From NCBI GenBank assembly GCA_900546365.1, contig URCF01000004.1, positions 119,638 to 183,637 on the forward strand: a DNA stretch of 64,000 bases, in the 5' to 3' direction. Both the position numbers and the translations under genes were made by a program. Each line of letters begins with the position of its first letter. Positions within the stretch are counted from its first letter, which is position 1. The notes under the pieces are model-generated. The model made no database searches and had not been told where the DNA came from. It saw only the letters and a program-made list of their open reading frames with translations. Origin of the DNA: an uncultured Porphyromonadaceae bacterium. Lineage in GTDB: Bacteria; Bacteroidota; Bacteroidia; Bacteroidales; Muribaculaceae. Positions 37,471 to 45,601 of the stretch are shown piece after piece.

Positions 37471-37517
37471 TGGCCGCTCGTCCCCGACTTATGGTTGCGG
37501 ATAGCGGCCATTATTGT
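37471..37517 (+). terminator. Possible terminator before the macroglobulin gene
   Basis: TGGCCGCT / AGCGGCCA, an 8-bp GC-rich stem with a 24-base loop, followed by TTATTGTT. The T tail is interrupted, so it may be an attenuator rather than a full terminator. Confidence 0.55.
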
Positions 37518-37524
37518 TAATATT

Positions 37525-40500
37525 ATGAATATCAGGCTCAAAACCTTTTCACTCGTTTGTTTAATTGTTTTATTAAACTGTTTTGCTAACTACGCCGCCA
37601 CTATGAAAACACCCGATTTCGCCTTCCCAAAACAGGTGTCAACGCAGTCGCTCGCCAACCTCAAGCAAGCTGTGGCTGCCGGCAACGGACCCGGAACCGT
37701 TCGCGCCATACTCGACCATTCGCTGGCGCAGTCGGCCATAGGCAACGATAAAATTCCCGAGTCGCTGTCGCTGATTGACAAAACCGTCAGCCAGCTGAAA
37801 AAGCCTGAAGCCAAAGCCATGCTGTGGCTTGTGAAAGCCACCATTCTGGACGCGGTGTATGACAACGACAAATACACCTACAACCAGCGCAACCTGCCGC
37901 TGCTGCCACTCCCTGAGGATTACACCGAATGGAGCGGCGAGCAATTCCGATATGTCATATCCCAGTTGTGCGACTCAGTGATGGCACAAAGCAACCTGCT
38001 GAAAACAGTGAGCATCAAGGAGTACTATACATCTATCACACACGACAACCAGACAGCGGTTTACTTCCCCACACTGTTTGACTTCGCAGCCTACCGCACC
38101 ATCTACCTCCGCTCGGGGCTGACCCAGTTCGGCAATATGCTTTCCCTCGCTTTGCTCTCCCCATCCCGCATTTTCATTGCAGAGCCTCTCTTCGTTCCGA
38201 TGTCGCAAGAAGCCACAAAAATCCTCGACACTTACGCCGAGCTGCTGAAATTCCACGAATCGCAGCCCGCACCATATATATATGCCGACCTTGAGCGTCT
38301 CGACTTCGTGGATGACAATCTGTACAGCATAGGGGACTATGAAACCTCTCATCAAAAGTATCGGGAAGCTTTGCAAAATCTGTATGACACACATTCTTCA
38401 AGTGAATATTCCGGCGATGTGCTTCTCGGCATAAGTAGAGCAAACCTCCAGAATCCCGACTCTTTTGAAACATGGCTATATAACGCTGCCAAACATAATA
38501 TCAAACAATTTCCTGCATACGCACGGATCAATAATTTAAAGAATCTCCTGACCGATCTGTCACGTAAGAACTTAAACATAACCCATCCCACAACAATTTA
38601 TCCGCAAAAAGAATTTTCTGTAACCGTAAGAAACAAGAACACAGAAAGATATTCGTTATCCTTATATCAACTTCCTCCTGCATTCACATCCAAGAATCAT
38701 TATAAAGGATCCGTAACCGACCTCAAACTGATAGCGCAGAAAGAGGTTGTAGCCACAGAAGAAATTCCGTTTGACAAAAATGACACAATCCACTTCACCG
38801 CTCCCGAAATTGGGAATTATATTATTGTGGCAACATCCAAAGAACTTGATAAAAAGGACAACGATTACTATATAATCAGTTGTTCCAAGCTTGCTGCCGG
38901 AAGCTTCACTCTTGGCCAGAACACTCTGTTTGTCATTGACCCCATGAGCGGAGAGCCTGTGAAAGATGTTGCTATCAAACAATTGAATAAGAACGTGCTG
39001 ATTCCTCTCGGACATACTGACGAAAACGGGTTTTACAACATCTCAAAAGACTTGCCGGGTAGCACACCTATGTATGCGCAGAAAGGAGAGGATGTATATA
39101 GCAGCCCAATCAACATATATAGGCCATACAACCGTACAGCAGTTACCGACACCGTTGTCAGTGCTTTCACTGAGCTGCCACTGTACCACCTCGGTGACAG
39201 CGTGAAGTTTGCAGCGATAGCATATTCTGTGGTAGGAGAAAATCATCATACTATTGCAAATACAACAATATACGCGCAGCTGTTTGATGCAAACAGACAA
39301 CTTGTGGATACGCTTGTTCTCACAACCGATGAGTTCGGTCGTGCCAACGGACACTTCAAACTGCCAACTGACGGTTTAACCGGCACATTCTCCATAACTT
39401 TCACTTCGGGCAGGAAAGAAACAAAACGTTTCAGTAGAAACACCAATGGGCAAATTGAATTTACTGTATCGGACTACAAATTACCCACTTTTGAAGTGAC
39501 AGCAGACAAGGCTTTGACCGATCTCCCTGACAAGGGTGATGTGACCCTGCGCGGAACAGTGAAAACATTCTCCGGAGTGCCGTTAGCAAACCTGAATGTG
39601 ATCCTGAACCTGTCGGTGGCCATACGGTCAGGATGGATAACAAGCAACGAAGTTCAGTTCTATACCGACAGCGTCACCACTGACAACAATGGCAATTGGG
39701 AACTTGTACTTACCAAGGATCTGCTTGACTACTCTCCGGCTGCCGACGGATATTTTCGGGCGATTATCAGCAGCACCACTCCGTCAGGTGAGTCTCAGCA
39801 AACTTCTGTATCATTCACCCGCACGGCCAAATATCATATCAATGTGCCCGATTTCAGCCAGATTGACATCACAAAACCTGTGAAGCTTAACGCAAAGGTT
39901 TTCAACTCTGCAGATGAGCCTGTGTCGATGCAGATGAACTACCGGCTTATCCACAACGGCACCGTCATTGCCTCCGGTATCGTTAAGCCTGAAATGGACT
40001 GGTCCAATATCCCGATAGATGAGTATGAACTCAAGATTTATCTTGAGCAGGACAGTACCGTTGACACGAACGGCACAACGCTGCTTTATTCACCAACAGG
40101 TAAAATTTCGCCATCCAAAGACCCTGTTTGGATTCCCGGGGAACAACATCCAAACATCATTGAAAAAGATAATGTGGAGGTACTTTACGGTGTGAGGAAT
40201 GACAACACCTATATATTATATATCCTATCCACACCGGAAAAGATTCTGGAACAGAAATGGATTAAAGCTGACCGCGGCATGCACAATCTCAAGGTTGCAT
40301 TATCCACCGGAATCGACAAAGCTGACCTTAAACTCTCAGCATCCTACGATATGCAGAGCAGCCTTTGCAGCAAAACCATCAAGAGACAATCATTGCTGAA
40401 ATCACTAAACCTGAAAGTGGAATCGTTCCGTGACAAAATTGTGCCCGGAGCAACGGAAACATGGAAATTCACCACTGAAAACATCAATGGCAAAGGTGAG

Positions 40501-43125
40501 CAGTCAGCAATCATTCTGAGTATGTATAATGCCGCTCTGTCCTCCATCCAGTCACCCACCTGGATGTTCCGGCCTTACAGCGGATACACACAATCGCTTT
40601 ATCTTCATGGCCCTTCCATTGAAGGAACATCCTATAGTACTATATATCAAGGCATAAAATATTTACCGGCCGACAACTTCATCTCACCGGATTTCAACCT
40701 GTATGACCAATCTTTCGTTCAAAGGGTTCAGTTCTTGTATAAGACTGCTTTGACATCGGCTATGATGTCACGTGCAAGCGGAGCTGACAATTTTATTGAA
40801 GAAAAAGCCGAGGCCTCCACAGAGGAGGATGCCGGAGGTTTATTGGAGTCTGCCTCGCCAACTGCAGCCGACAACTCTCAGCAGGAGTTTGCCTACAGGG
40901 ACGGGAATCAGGTGCCAGGGTTGTGGATGCCTGCTCTCACCACGGAGCCGGACGGAAACATCAGCATCTCGTTCACCGTGCCCAACGCCAACACCACATG
41001 GCAGCTGTTTGCCACCGCTTTCAACAAAGAGCTGACCAACACCACTTTTGCCAAACAGGTGCTCGCCAACAAGCCTATAATGGTGCAGCCCAACCTGCCC
41101 CGCTATCTGCGCACCGGCGACCGCGCGGTGCTCAAATCGCTCGTATTCAACAACTCCGACTCTACCCAGAATATCACCACTGTCATGGAGCTGTTCAACC
41201 CGCTCACCCAGGAGGTGACACAGACTTCAAGTCAAACACTCGTTGTGCAGCCCGGCGAGAACGCCACCGTGGCTGTGGAAGTGACTGCTCCCACCGACCT
41301 GCCAATGCTCGGGTTTAGAGTCAAATCGTCAACAGAGCTGTATGCCGACGGCGAGCAGTCATTGCTGCCGATATTGCCCGCAAGTCAGCCTGTGATAGAG
41401 ACAACACCGTTCTACATAGCTCCCGACAGCACAGATTTCAGGCTCACACTGCCCAAGATGCCCGCGGATGCAAGAGTCACATTGCAATACTGCGACAACC
41501 CTCTGTGGTATGTGGTCACCGCCCTCCCCGGACTCGCCGAGCAACAGCCCGCAACCGCCATCAATGCCGCCTACAATATATTCTCGGCAGCTGTGGCCCG
41601 CGGGATATTGAACGACAACCCTACCATCGTGGAAGCCCTGGAATACTGGACCTCCTCCAACGGCTCCGACTCCACATTGGTGTCGATGCTCGAGCGCAAC
41701 GCCGACCTCAAGACAGTGTGGCTCAACGCCACCCCATGGCTCGCCGATGCCAAGAGCGACACCGAGCGGATGACGCGTCTGGCGCTGCTTTTGGACAAAA
41801 GCAACATCAACAGCACCATTGACTCCGGCATCGACTACCTCAACAAGGTGAACCGCAACGGCGGACTGGCCTGGACCTCGCAGTGCACCGAGCCTTCGCT
41901 GTGGGCCACCTCCGAAGTGCTCGCATGCCTCGGACGCGTCAACGAACTCGGCTATCTCCCCGACAGCAAAAAGCTCCGCACCATCATCGACAACGCGCTG
42001 GCATATATGCAGAAGGAAAATGAGAAGCTCTACTCCAAATATCCCAAGGCCAACTATTTCAGCTACGTGGCTACCCTTGACCTGTGGCCCTCGTTCAAGC
42101 GCAGTGCAGTCAGCACCACCATCACCTCCGCCACTGTGCAGAAAGTGGTGAACAATTGGCGCAGCTACTCCATCGCCGCCAAAGCCGAGGCGGTGCTGAT
42201 TCTGATGAAGCACAACTACAAAAACGTGGCAGCCACAATACTGGCCTCGATGCGCGAATACGCCGAGTCCACACCGCAGCAAGGGATGTGGTGGCCGTCG
42301 GTAGGCGATATATACGGAGGCTCTATGGCTCAGCTCCAGGTGGCAGCCGATGCTCTTGAAGCGTTCCATGCCGCCGAGCCCACATCGGCCGACATCGACC
42401 GCATCCGCCAATGGCTGATACTGCAGAAAGAGGCTGAAAACTGGGGTAGCTCAGCGTCCACCTCCGATGTAATCTCGTCCATACTGCTCACCTCCAAATC
42501 TTGGATCCAACCCTCGGCTCCCGCCGTGCTTAAGCTCAACGGCAAGCCGATTGCCACTCCCGTGGCAGATAGATACACCGGATATCTCCGCACATCCATC
42601 TCACCCCTCTCCCCGTCTGAAGCCACCCTTTCCATAGAGCGTCAGGGTACCACTCCGGCTTTCGGTGCCCTGTTCTGCCAATACACGCAGGATATGGCCG
42701 ACATCAAAGCCCAAAGCTGCGATGCCGTGAGCATCGAGAAGCGGATATTGCTCCACAACGGCACATCTACCGAAGTCGCCGACACCCTCACTGTCGGCAA
42801 CAAGGTGCAGGTGACCCTCACCATCCATGTCAACCGCGACCTCGAATATGTGGCCATCACCGACAATCGCCCCGCATGCTTCGAGCCTGTGGAGCAACTC
42901 CCCGCCCCCATCTACAGCGACGGCGTATGCTTCTACCGCGAGAACCGCGACAGCGCCACCAACATCTTTGTCACCAATATGCCGAAAGGCACCTACCAGC
43001 TCACATACGATATGTGGGTGAACAACGCCGGCCAATTCGCCTCGGGCATAGCCACGCTCCAAAGCCAGTATGCACCGCAGCTCACAGCCCATTCCTCCGG
43101 CACCATCCTCAATGTCAACCCATGA
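37525..43125 (+). CDS. Alpha-2-macroglobulin-like protein lacking the thioester cysteine
   Basis: 1,866 residues from the ATG at 37525 (MNIRLKTFSLVCLIVLLNCF signal peptide; a TTG at 37495 is less likely). The N-terminal ~300 residues are helical and family-specific. MG-type beta-sandwiches follow, with an MG2-like segment near residues 470-620 and the A2M block GLWMPALTTEPDGNISISFTVPNANTTWQLFATAF near 1,133. The alpha/alpha-toroid (thioester) domain covers about 1,330-1,650. Where the family has GCxEQ the sequence reads GLAEQ (residues 1336-1340), so no thioester can form. Bacterial homologues are periplasmic protease traps; here trapping would have to be non-covalent. Roughly 38.35-40.85 kb is much more AT-rich than either flank. 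Confidence 0.88.
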   Translation: MNIRLKTFSLVCLIVLLNCFANYAATMKTPDFAFPKQVSTQSLANLKQAVAAGNGPGTVRAILDHSLAQSAIGNDKIPESLSLIDKTVSQLKKPEAKAMLWLVKATILDAVYDNDKYTYNQRNLPLLPLPEDYTEWSGEQFRYVISQLCDSVMAQSNLLKTVSIKEYYTSITHDNQTAVYFPTLFDFAAYRTIYLRSGLTQFGNMLSLALLSPSRIFIAEPLFVPMSQEATKILDTYAELLKFHESQPAPYIYADLERLDFVDDNLYSIGDYETSHQKYREALQNLYDTHSSSEYSGDVLLGISRANLQNPDSFETWLYNAAKHNIKQFPAYARINNLKNLLTDLSRKNLNITHPTTIYPQKEFSVTVRNKNTERYSLSLYQLPPAFTSKNHYKGSVTDLKLIAQKEVVATEEIPFDKNDTIHFTAPEIGNYIIVATSKELDKKDNDYYIISCSKLAAGSFTLGQNTLFVIDPMSGEPVKDVAIKQLNKNVLIPLGHTDENGFYNISKDLPGSTPMYAQKGEDVYSSPINIYRPYNRTAVTDTVVSAFTELPLYHLGDSVKFAAIAYSVVGENHHTIANTTIYAQLFDANRQLVDTLVLTTDEFGRANGHFKLPTDGLTGTFSITFTSGRKETKRFSRNTNGQIEFTVSDYKLPTFEVTADKALTDLPDKGDVTLRGTVKTFSGVPLANLNVILNLSVAIRSGWITSNEVQFYTDSVTTDNNGNWELVLTKDLLDYSPAADGYFRAIISSTTPSGESQQTSVSFTRTAKYHINVPDFSQIDITKPVKLNAKVFNSADEPVSMQMNYRLIHNGTVIASGIVKPEMDWSNIPIDEYELKIYLEQDSTVDTNGTTLLYSPTGKISPSKDPVWIPGEQHPNIIEKDNVEVLYGVRNDNTYILYILSTPEKILEQKWIKADRGMHNLKVALSTGIDKADLKLSASYDMQSSLCSKTIKRQSLLKSLNLKVESFRDKIVPGATETWKFTTENINGKGEQSAIILSMYNAALSSIQSPTWMFRPYSGYTQSLYLHGPSIEGTSYSTIYQGIKYLPADNFISPDFNLYDQSFVQRVQFLYKTALTSAMMSRASGADNFIEEKAEASTEEDAGGLLESASPTAADNSQQEFAYRDGNQVPGLWMPALTTEPDGNISISFTVPNANTTWQLFATAFNKELTNTTFAKQVLANKPIMVQPNLPRYLRTGDRAVLKSLVFNNSDSTQNITTVMELFNPLTQEVTQTSSQTLVVQPGENATVAVEVTAPTDLPMLGFRVKSSTELYADGEQSLLPILPASQPVIETTPFYIAPDSTDFRLTLPKMPADARVTLQYCDNPLWYVVTALPGLAEQQPATAINAAYNIFSAAVARGILNDNPTIVEALEYWTSSNGSDSTLVSMLERNADLKTVWLNATPWLADAKSDTERMTRLALLLDKSNINSTIDSGIDYLNKVNRNGGLAWTSQCTEPSLWATSEVLACLGRVNELGYLPDSKKLRTIIDNALAYMQKENEKLYSKYPKANYFSYVATLDLWPSFKRSAVSTTITSATVQKVVNNWRSYSIAAKAEAVLILMKHNYKNVAATILASMREYAESTPQQGMWWPSVGDIYGGSMAQLQVAADALEAFHAAEPTSADIDRIRQWLILQKEAENWGSSASTSDVISSILLTSKSWIQPSAPAVLKLNGKPIATPVADRYTGYLRTSISPLSPSEATLSIERQGTTPAFGALFCQYTQDMADIKAQSCDAVSIEKRILLHNGTSTEVADTLTVGNKVQVTLTIHVNRDLEYVAITDNRPACFEPVEQLPAPIYSDGVCFYRENRDSATNIFVTNMPKGTYQLTYDMWVNNAGQFASGIATLQSQYAPQLTAHSSGTILNVNP

Positions 43126-43147
43126 TACCGGCATCCACCGCAAAAAC

Positions 43148-43187
43148 CGGCCTCCAACTAAAAAATTAGTTGCGAGGCCGTTTTTTT
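43148..43187 (+). terminator. Terminator of the macroglobulin gene with an embedded operator dyad
   Basis: CGGCCTC (43148-43154) pairs with GAGGCCG (43174-43180), followed by seven T. The loop of this hairpin is itself the 18-bp operator dyad at 43155-43172, which extends the stem. Confidence 0.85.
43155..43172. promoter_or_regulatory. BlaI-type operator dyad 1 (inside the terminator)
   Basis: CAACTAA-AAAA-TTAGTTG, a perfect inverted repeat with 7-base arms. It is almost identical to two further copies 49 and 81 bases downstream. Confidence 0.75.
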
Positions 43188-43197
43188 CACAAAAAAG

Positions 43198-43229
43198 CTT
43201 GGTCAACTAAAAAAATAGTTGTAGCTTTG
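43198..43229 (+). promoter_or_regulatory. Promoter of the blaI-blaR1-like operon
   Basis: CTTG at 43198-43201, exactly 20 bases, then TAGCTTTG at 43222-43229. The spacer is filled by operator 2, and operator 3 begins 7 bases after the -7 box. Confidence 0.85.
43204..43221. promoter_or_regulatory. BlaI-type operator dyad 2 (spacer of the promoter)
   Basis: CAACTA-AAAAAA-TAGTTG, ending immediately before the -7 box. A repressor bound here would block RNA polymerase directly. Confidence 0.8.
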
Positions 43230-43235
43230 TCGCAT

Positions 43236-43253
43236 CAACTAAAAAATTAGTTC
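43236..43253. promoter_or_regulatory. BlaI-type operator dyad 3 (over the transcription start)
   Basis: CAACTAAAAAATTAGTTC, one mismatch from dyad 1. It lies 32 bp (about three helical turns) from dyad 2, so both face the same side of the DNA. It ends 13 bases before the ATG. Confidence 0.8.
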
Positions 43254-43266
43254 ACATTATATCATC

Positions 43267-43650
43267 ATGGCCAACAAGAAGAAAACCAAGCAAACCCTCA
43301 CCCAGCGCGAGGAGGAAGTGATGCAGATGCTCTGGAACAATGGACCTATGCCCGTGCGCGAGCTCGTAGGACTCTACCCCGACCCCAAGCCGCATGTCAA
43401 CACAGTGTCCACCGTGGTGAGGACACTCGAGGAGAAAGGGTATGTTGGCCATGAGCCGATGGGGTCAGGCTACCGCTACTTCGCGATAGCGCAAAAGGAA
43501 GATTTTGCCGACCGCACCCTCAGCAATGTGATCAAAGGGTATTTCAACAACAGCTATCTCAGCGCCGTCTCCTCCCTTGTGAAAACAGAGAAGATATCTG
43601 TGGACGAGCTGAAAGAATTAATAGAACTTATAGAGAAGAACCATGGGTGA
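43267..43650 (+). CDS. BlaI/MecI-family transcriptional repressor
   Basis: 127 residues. Winged helix at about residues 8-75: TLTQREEEVMQMLWNNGPMPVRELV, NTVSTVVRTLEEKGYVGHEPMGSGYRYFAI. The C-terminal dimerisation/cleavage region is at about 78-127 (NVIKGYFNNSYLSAVSSLVKTEKIS). Family members repress their own operon as dimers on inverted repeats and are inactivated by proteolysis triggered by a BlaR1-type partner. Three matching dyads lie directly upstream. It overlaps the partner gene by 8 bp. Confidence 0.94.
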   Translation: MANKKKTKQTLTQREEEVMQMLWNNGPMPVRELVGLYPDPKPHVNTVSTVVRTLEEKGYVGHEPMGSGYRYFAIAQKEDFADRTLSNVIKGYFNNSYLSAVSSLVKTEKISVDELKELIELIEKNHG

Positions 43651-45271
43651 GATACTTTCATACACGCTTCGGAGCAGCCTGCTGCTGATGGCCATGTATT
43701 TGGTTTACAAATGGATGATGGCCAAGGAAAACATGCACGCCTTCAACAGGGCCGCGCTTATCGCCATCTACCTCACCGCCATGGCTGTGCCGTTGATTCC
43801 CGCGGCCGGAAATCTGCCGGACTTGTTTTCCAAGCCCCATCAGATGGAGACAGTCATAGAGCAGATAATAGCAGTGCCTGTTGTGGAGCTGACCGACACC
43901 ACGGCAACGACACCGATATGGCCGCTGGTAATGATAGCCATATATCTTGCCGGAGTGGCAGTGATGGCCGCGCTCTCAGTGGTGAGCTACATACGGCTGG
44001 CGCAGATAGTACACAGCGGAGAGAAATACCCGCTCCCCGGCGGAGCCATCCTTGTGATTTCCGGCAAGCGCGGCAGAGCACCGTTCAGCTGGAGGAAATA
44101 TGTGGTGGTCAGCCGTGAGGATTACAACGAATGTGGCGACATGATACTCACCCACGAGCTCCAGCACCTGCACCACAACCATTGGGTTGACATGCTGTTT
44201 GCCCAGCTGGTGATCGTTGCCCAATGGTTCAACCCCGCCGCATGGCTCATGCGCGAGGAGCTGCGCTCTGTCAACGAATATCAGGCCGATGCCGCAGTGC
44301 TCCGCTCAGGTGTCAACGCCCGCCAATATCAACTATTGCTTATAAAAAAGGCTGTCGGCAAAAGTTTCCCGGCCCTTGCCAACAGCCTGAATCACAGTAA
44401 TCTCAAAAAACGTATCACTATGATGCTTAAATCCAATTCCGGCAAGAGCCGCCGAGGGCTCGCTCTTGCTCTTGCGCCCGCCGCGCTTGCGGCTGTGGCA
44501 GTGTTCAACATTCCTGCGGTGGCGTCCGTGCTCAGCGCAGTGTCCGGTGCCAGCTTCGCATCTTTGCCGCACAAAGTTACAACATCCGAGGCGTATGGCA
44601 GCAATCCGGCAGCAGAAAATTCCATCGCCGTTACCGAAAACACCGGAAACAGCGTGGACATCGCAGTGGTATCAGACCCTGTGACAGTGGTGAAACTTGC
44701 AGCACCGGCAGAGAGCAACACAGCCTCAACCGAGCAACCCAAGCAGGAGAGCAAGGAGTCGCCCAAATTCATATTCAAGGTGAACGGTAAGGAGATATTG
44801 CCCAATGCCAACGGCGAATATGAGTACAAAGGAATCCGGTTCTCCGCCGAGAAACTCAATATGATCAACTCCGCCTTCATTGAATCAATGTCGATTGACA
44901 AGCAGAACAACAGCATTGTGATCAACCTGTTGGGCGAAAATGAGAAACCCTCCAATAGTGTGGCCAAGATGCCGCAATTTCCCGGCGGCGACAAAGCATT
45001 GATGCAGCATATTGCCACCACCATCAAATATCCCGAAGGCGCACCCGACGATGGCAGCACATATCGTGTGGTGGTAGCGTTCGACATCTCAGCCACCGGC
45101 AAAGTGGGCGCCACGAGGATAATCCGCTCGCAGGGAGAGATTTTTGACAACGAAGCCATCAGGGTAATCGCCACCCTGCCCGACTTCGAGCCGGCGGTTA
45201 ACGAAAACGGCGAAAATGTTGCCTGCCAGTACACAATCCCCATCTCATTCAAAGCCATGTCGGGCGAATAA
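43643..45271 (+). CDS. M56 BlaR1-type membrane metalloprotease fused to a TonB-like C-terminal domain
   Basis: 542 residues. Three TM helices (about 3-25, 36-55, 93-118) precede the M56 protease region, with HELQH at 171-175 and the distal ligand in NEYQAD (211-216). A fourth TM is at about 272-302. The periplasmic part ends in a TonB C-terminal-like domain at about 440-540 (MPQFPGGDKALMQHIATTIKYP, VVVAFDISATGKVGATRII, EIFDNEAIRVIATLPDFEPA). BlaR1 carries a penicillin-binding sensor here, so this protein must sense something else. It probably cleaves, or triggers cleavage of, the repressor encoded just upstream. Confidence 0.9.
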   Translation: MGEILSYTLRSSLLLMAMYLVYKWMMAKENMHAFNRAALIAIYLTAMAVPLIPAAGNLPDLFSKPHQMETVIEQIIAVPVVELTDTTATTPIWPLVMIAIYLAGVAVMAALSVVSYIRLAQIVHSGEKYPLPGGAILVISGKRGRAPFSWRKYVVVSREDYNECGDMILTHELQHLHHNHWVDMLFAQLVIVAQWFNPAAWLMREELRSVNEYQADAAVLRSGVNARQYQLLLIKKAVGKSFPALANSLNHSNLKKRITMMLKSNSGKSRRGLALALAPAALAAVAVFNIPAVASVLSAVSGASFASLPHKVTTSEAYGSNPAAENSIAVTENTGNSVDIAVVSDPVTVVKLAAPAESNTASTEQPKQESKESPKFIFKVNGKEILPNANGEYEYKGIRFSAEKLNMINSAFIESMSIDKQNNSIVINLLGENEKPSNSVAKMPQFPGGDKALMQHIATTIKYPEGAPDDGSTYRVVVAFDISATGKVGATRIIRSQGEIFDNEAIRVIATLPDFEPAVNENGENVACQYTIPISFKAMSGE

Positions 45272-45290
45272 AAAGATTAAGAACGTAATT

Positions 45291-45360
45291 AAAGCGCGAT
45301 TTTTGGTTAAATTTTGCAAAAATTCTTATCAACCACTTGCATAACTGAAAATCGCGCTTT
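45291..45360. repeat. 13-bp perfect inverted repeat upstream of a promoter
   Basis: AAAGCGCGATTTT (45291-45303) and its exact complement AAAATCGCGCTTT (45348-45360), separated by 44 bases. The right arm ends at the first base of the -7 box at 45360-45367. Confidence 0.8.
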
Positions 45361-45367
45361 ACCTTTG
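45336..45367 (+). promoter_or_regulatory. Promoter of the candidate small RNA
   Basis: CTTG at 45336-45339, exactly 20 bases, then TACCTTTG at 45360-45367. This is the same geometry as the tRNA, pheS and blaI promoters. Confidence 0.8.
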
Positions 45368-45372
45368 CAACA

Positions 45373-45436
45373 GTTTTTCATGGTATTAGATTTAAGGTAA
45401 GAAGATTATTCGTCGTGATGACGGATAATTTTTTTG
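45373..45436 (+). ncRNA. Candidate small RNA or transcribed leader, about 60-65 nt
   Basis: This short unit lies between a consensus promoter and a strong terminator in a 330-bp gene-free gap. The predicted start is about 5-7 bases after the -7 box. The body carries the block GGTATTAGATTTAAGG and no credible reading frame. It ends at the hairpin at 45405-45429. The downstream gene starts 166 bases later behind its own -7 box, so a separate RNA is possible, but a long attenuated leader cannot be excluded. The block looks familiar to me as a recurrent Bacteroidales leader sequence, which I cannot verify here. Remainder of the gap: an inverted repeat before it and two hairpins after it. Confidence 0.55.
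45405..45436 (+). terminator. Terminator of the candidate small RNA
   Basis: ATTATTCGTC / GACGGATAAT, a 10-bp stem with one G-U pair and a 5-base loop, followed by six further T. Confidence 0.85.
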
Positions 45437-45471
45437 TTTTAAAACCCTACGCGTTATGTTAATATAGTTAA

Positions 45472-45494
45472 AAACTGCTCAGTATGAGCAGTTT
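45472..45494. other. Perfect 10-bp hairpin, no T run
   Basis: AAACTGCTCA-GTA-TGAGCAGTTT. There is no T tail on either side, so it is more likely a protein- or RNA-level signal than a terminator. Confidence 0.6.
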
Positions 45495-45508
45495 CGCACC
45501 AAAATATT

Positions 45509-45532
45509 GGCATTTTTTTGGAATAAAATGCC
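45509..45532. other. Hairpin upstream of the secreted-protein promoter
   Basis: GGCATTTT / AAAATGCC with an 8-base loop, ending 20 bases before the -7 box TACCTTTG. Its position fits the -33 region, so it could be an operator. Confidence 0.5.
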
Positions 45533-45552
45533 GCAGATAAATTCAAAATCAT

Positions 45553-45560
45553 TACCTTTG
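45553..45560 (+). promoter_or_regulatory. -7 box for the PCMD-type secreted protein
   Basis: TACCTTTG, 41 bases before the ATG at 45602. Confidence 0.6.
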
Positions 45561-45601
45561 CGGCTTGAATGATGATAATAAATCACAAAAACCAATAGCT
45601 T

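Noticed and set aside
41359..42411. A 350-codon open frame on the minus strand inside the macroglobulin gene.
   Set aside because: Antisense of the toroid domain, in the GC-rich part only; composition is Gly/His/Val-rich with no recognisable domain or promoter.
43155..43253. Three short repeats that could suggest a small CRISPR-like array.
   Set aside because: The repeats are only 18 bp, palindromic, unevenly spaced (49 and 32 bp) and placed on a promoter before a BlaI-type gene, so operators explain them better. No cas genes are present.
45484..45540. An 18-residue open frame (MSSFAPKYWHFF...) between the two hairpins.
   Set aside because: It is too short to support, has no ribosome-binding or promoter signal placed for it, and is interrupted by hairpin sequence. 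A leader peptide is possible but unsupported.
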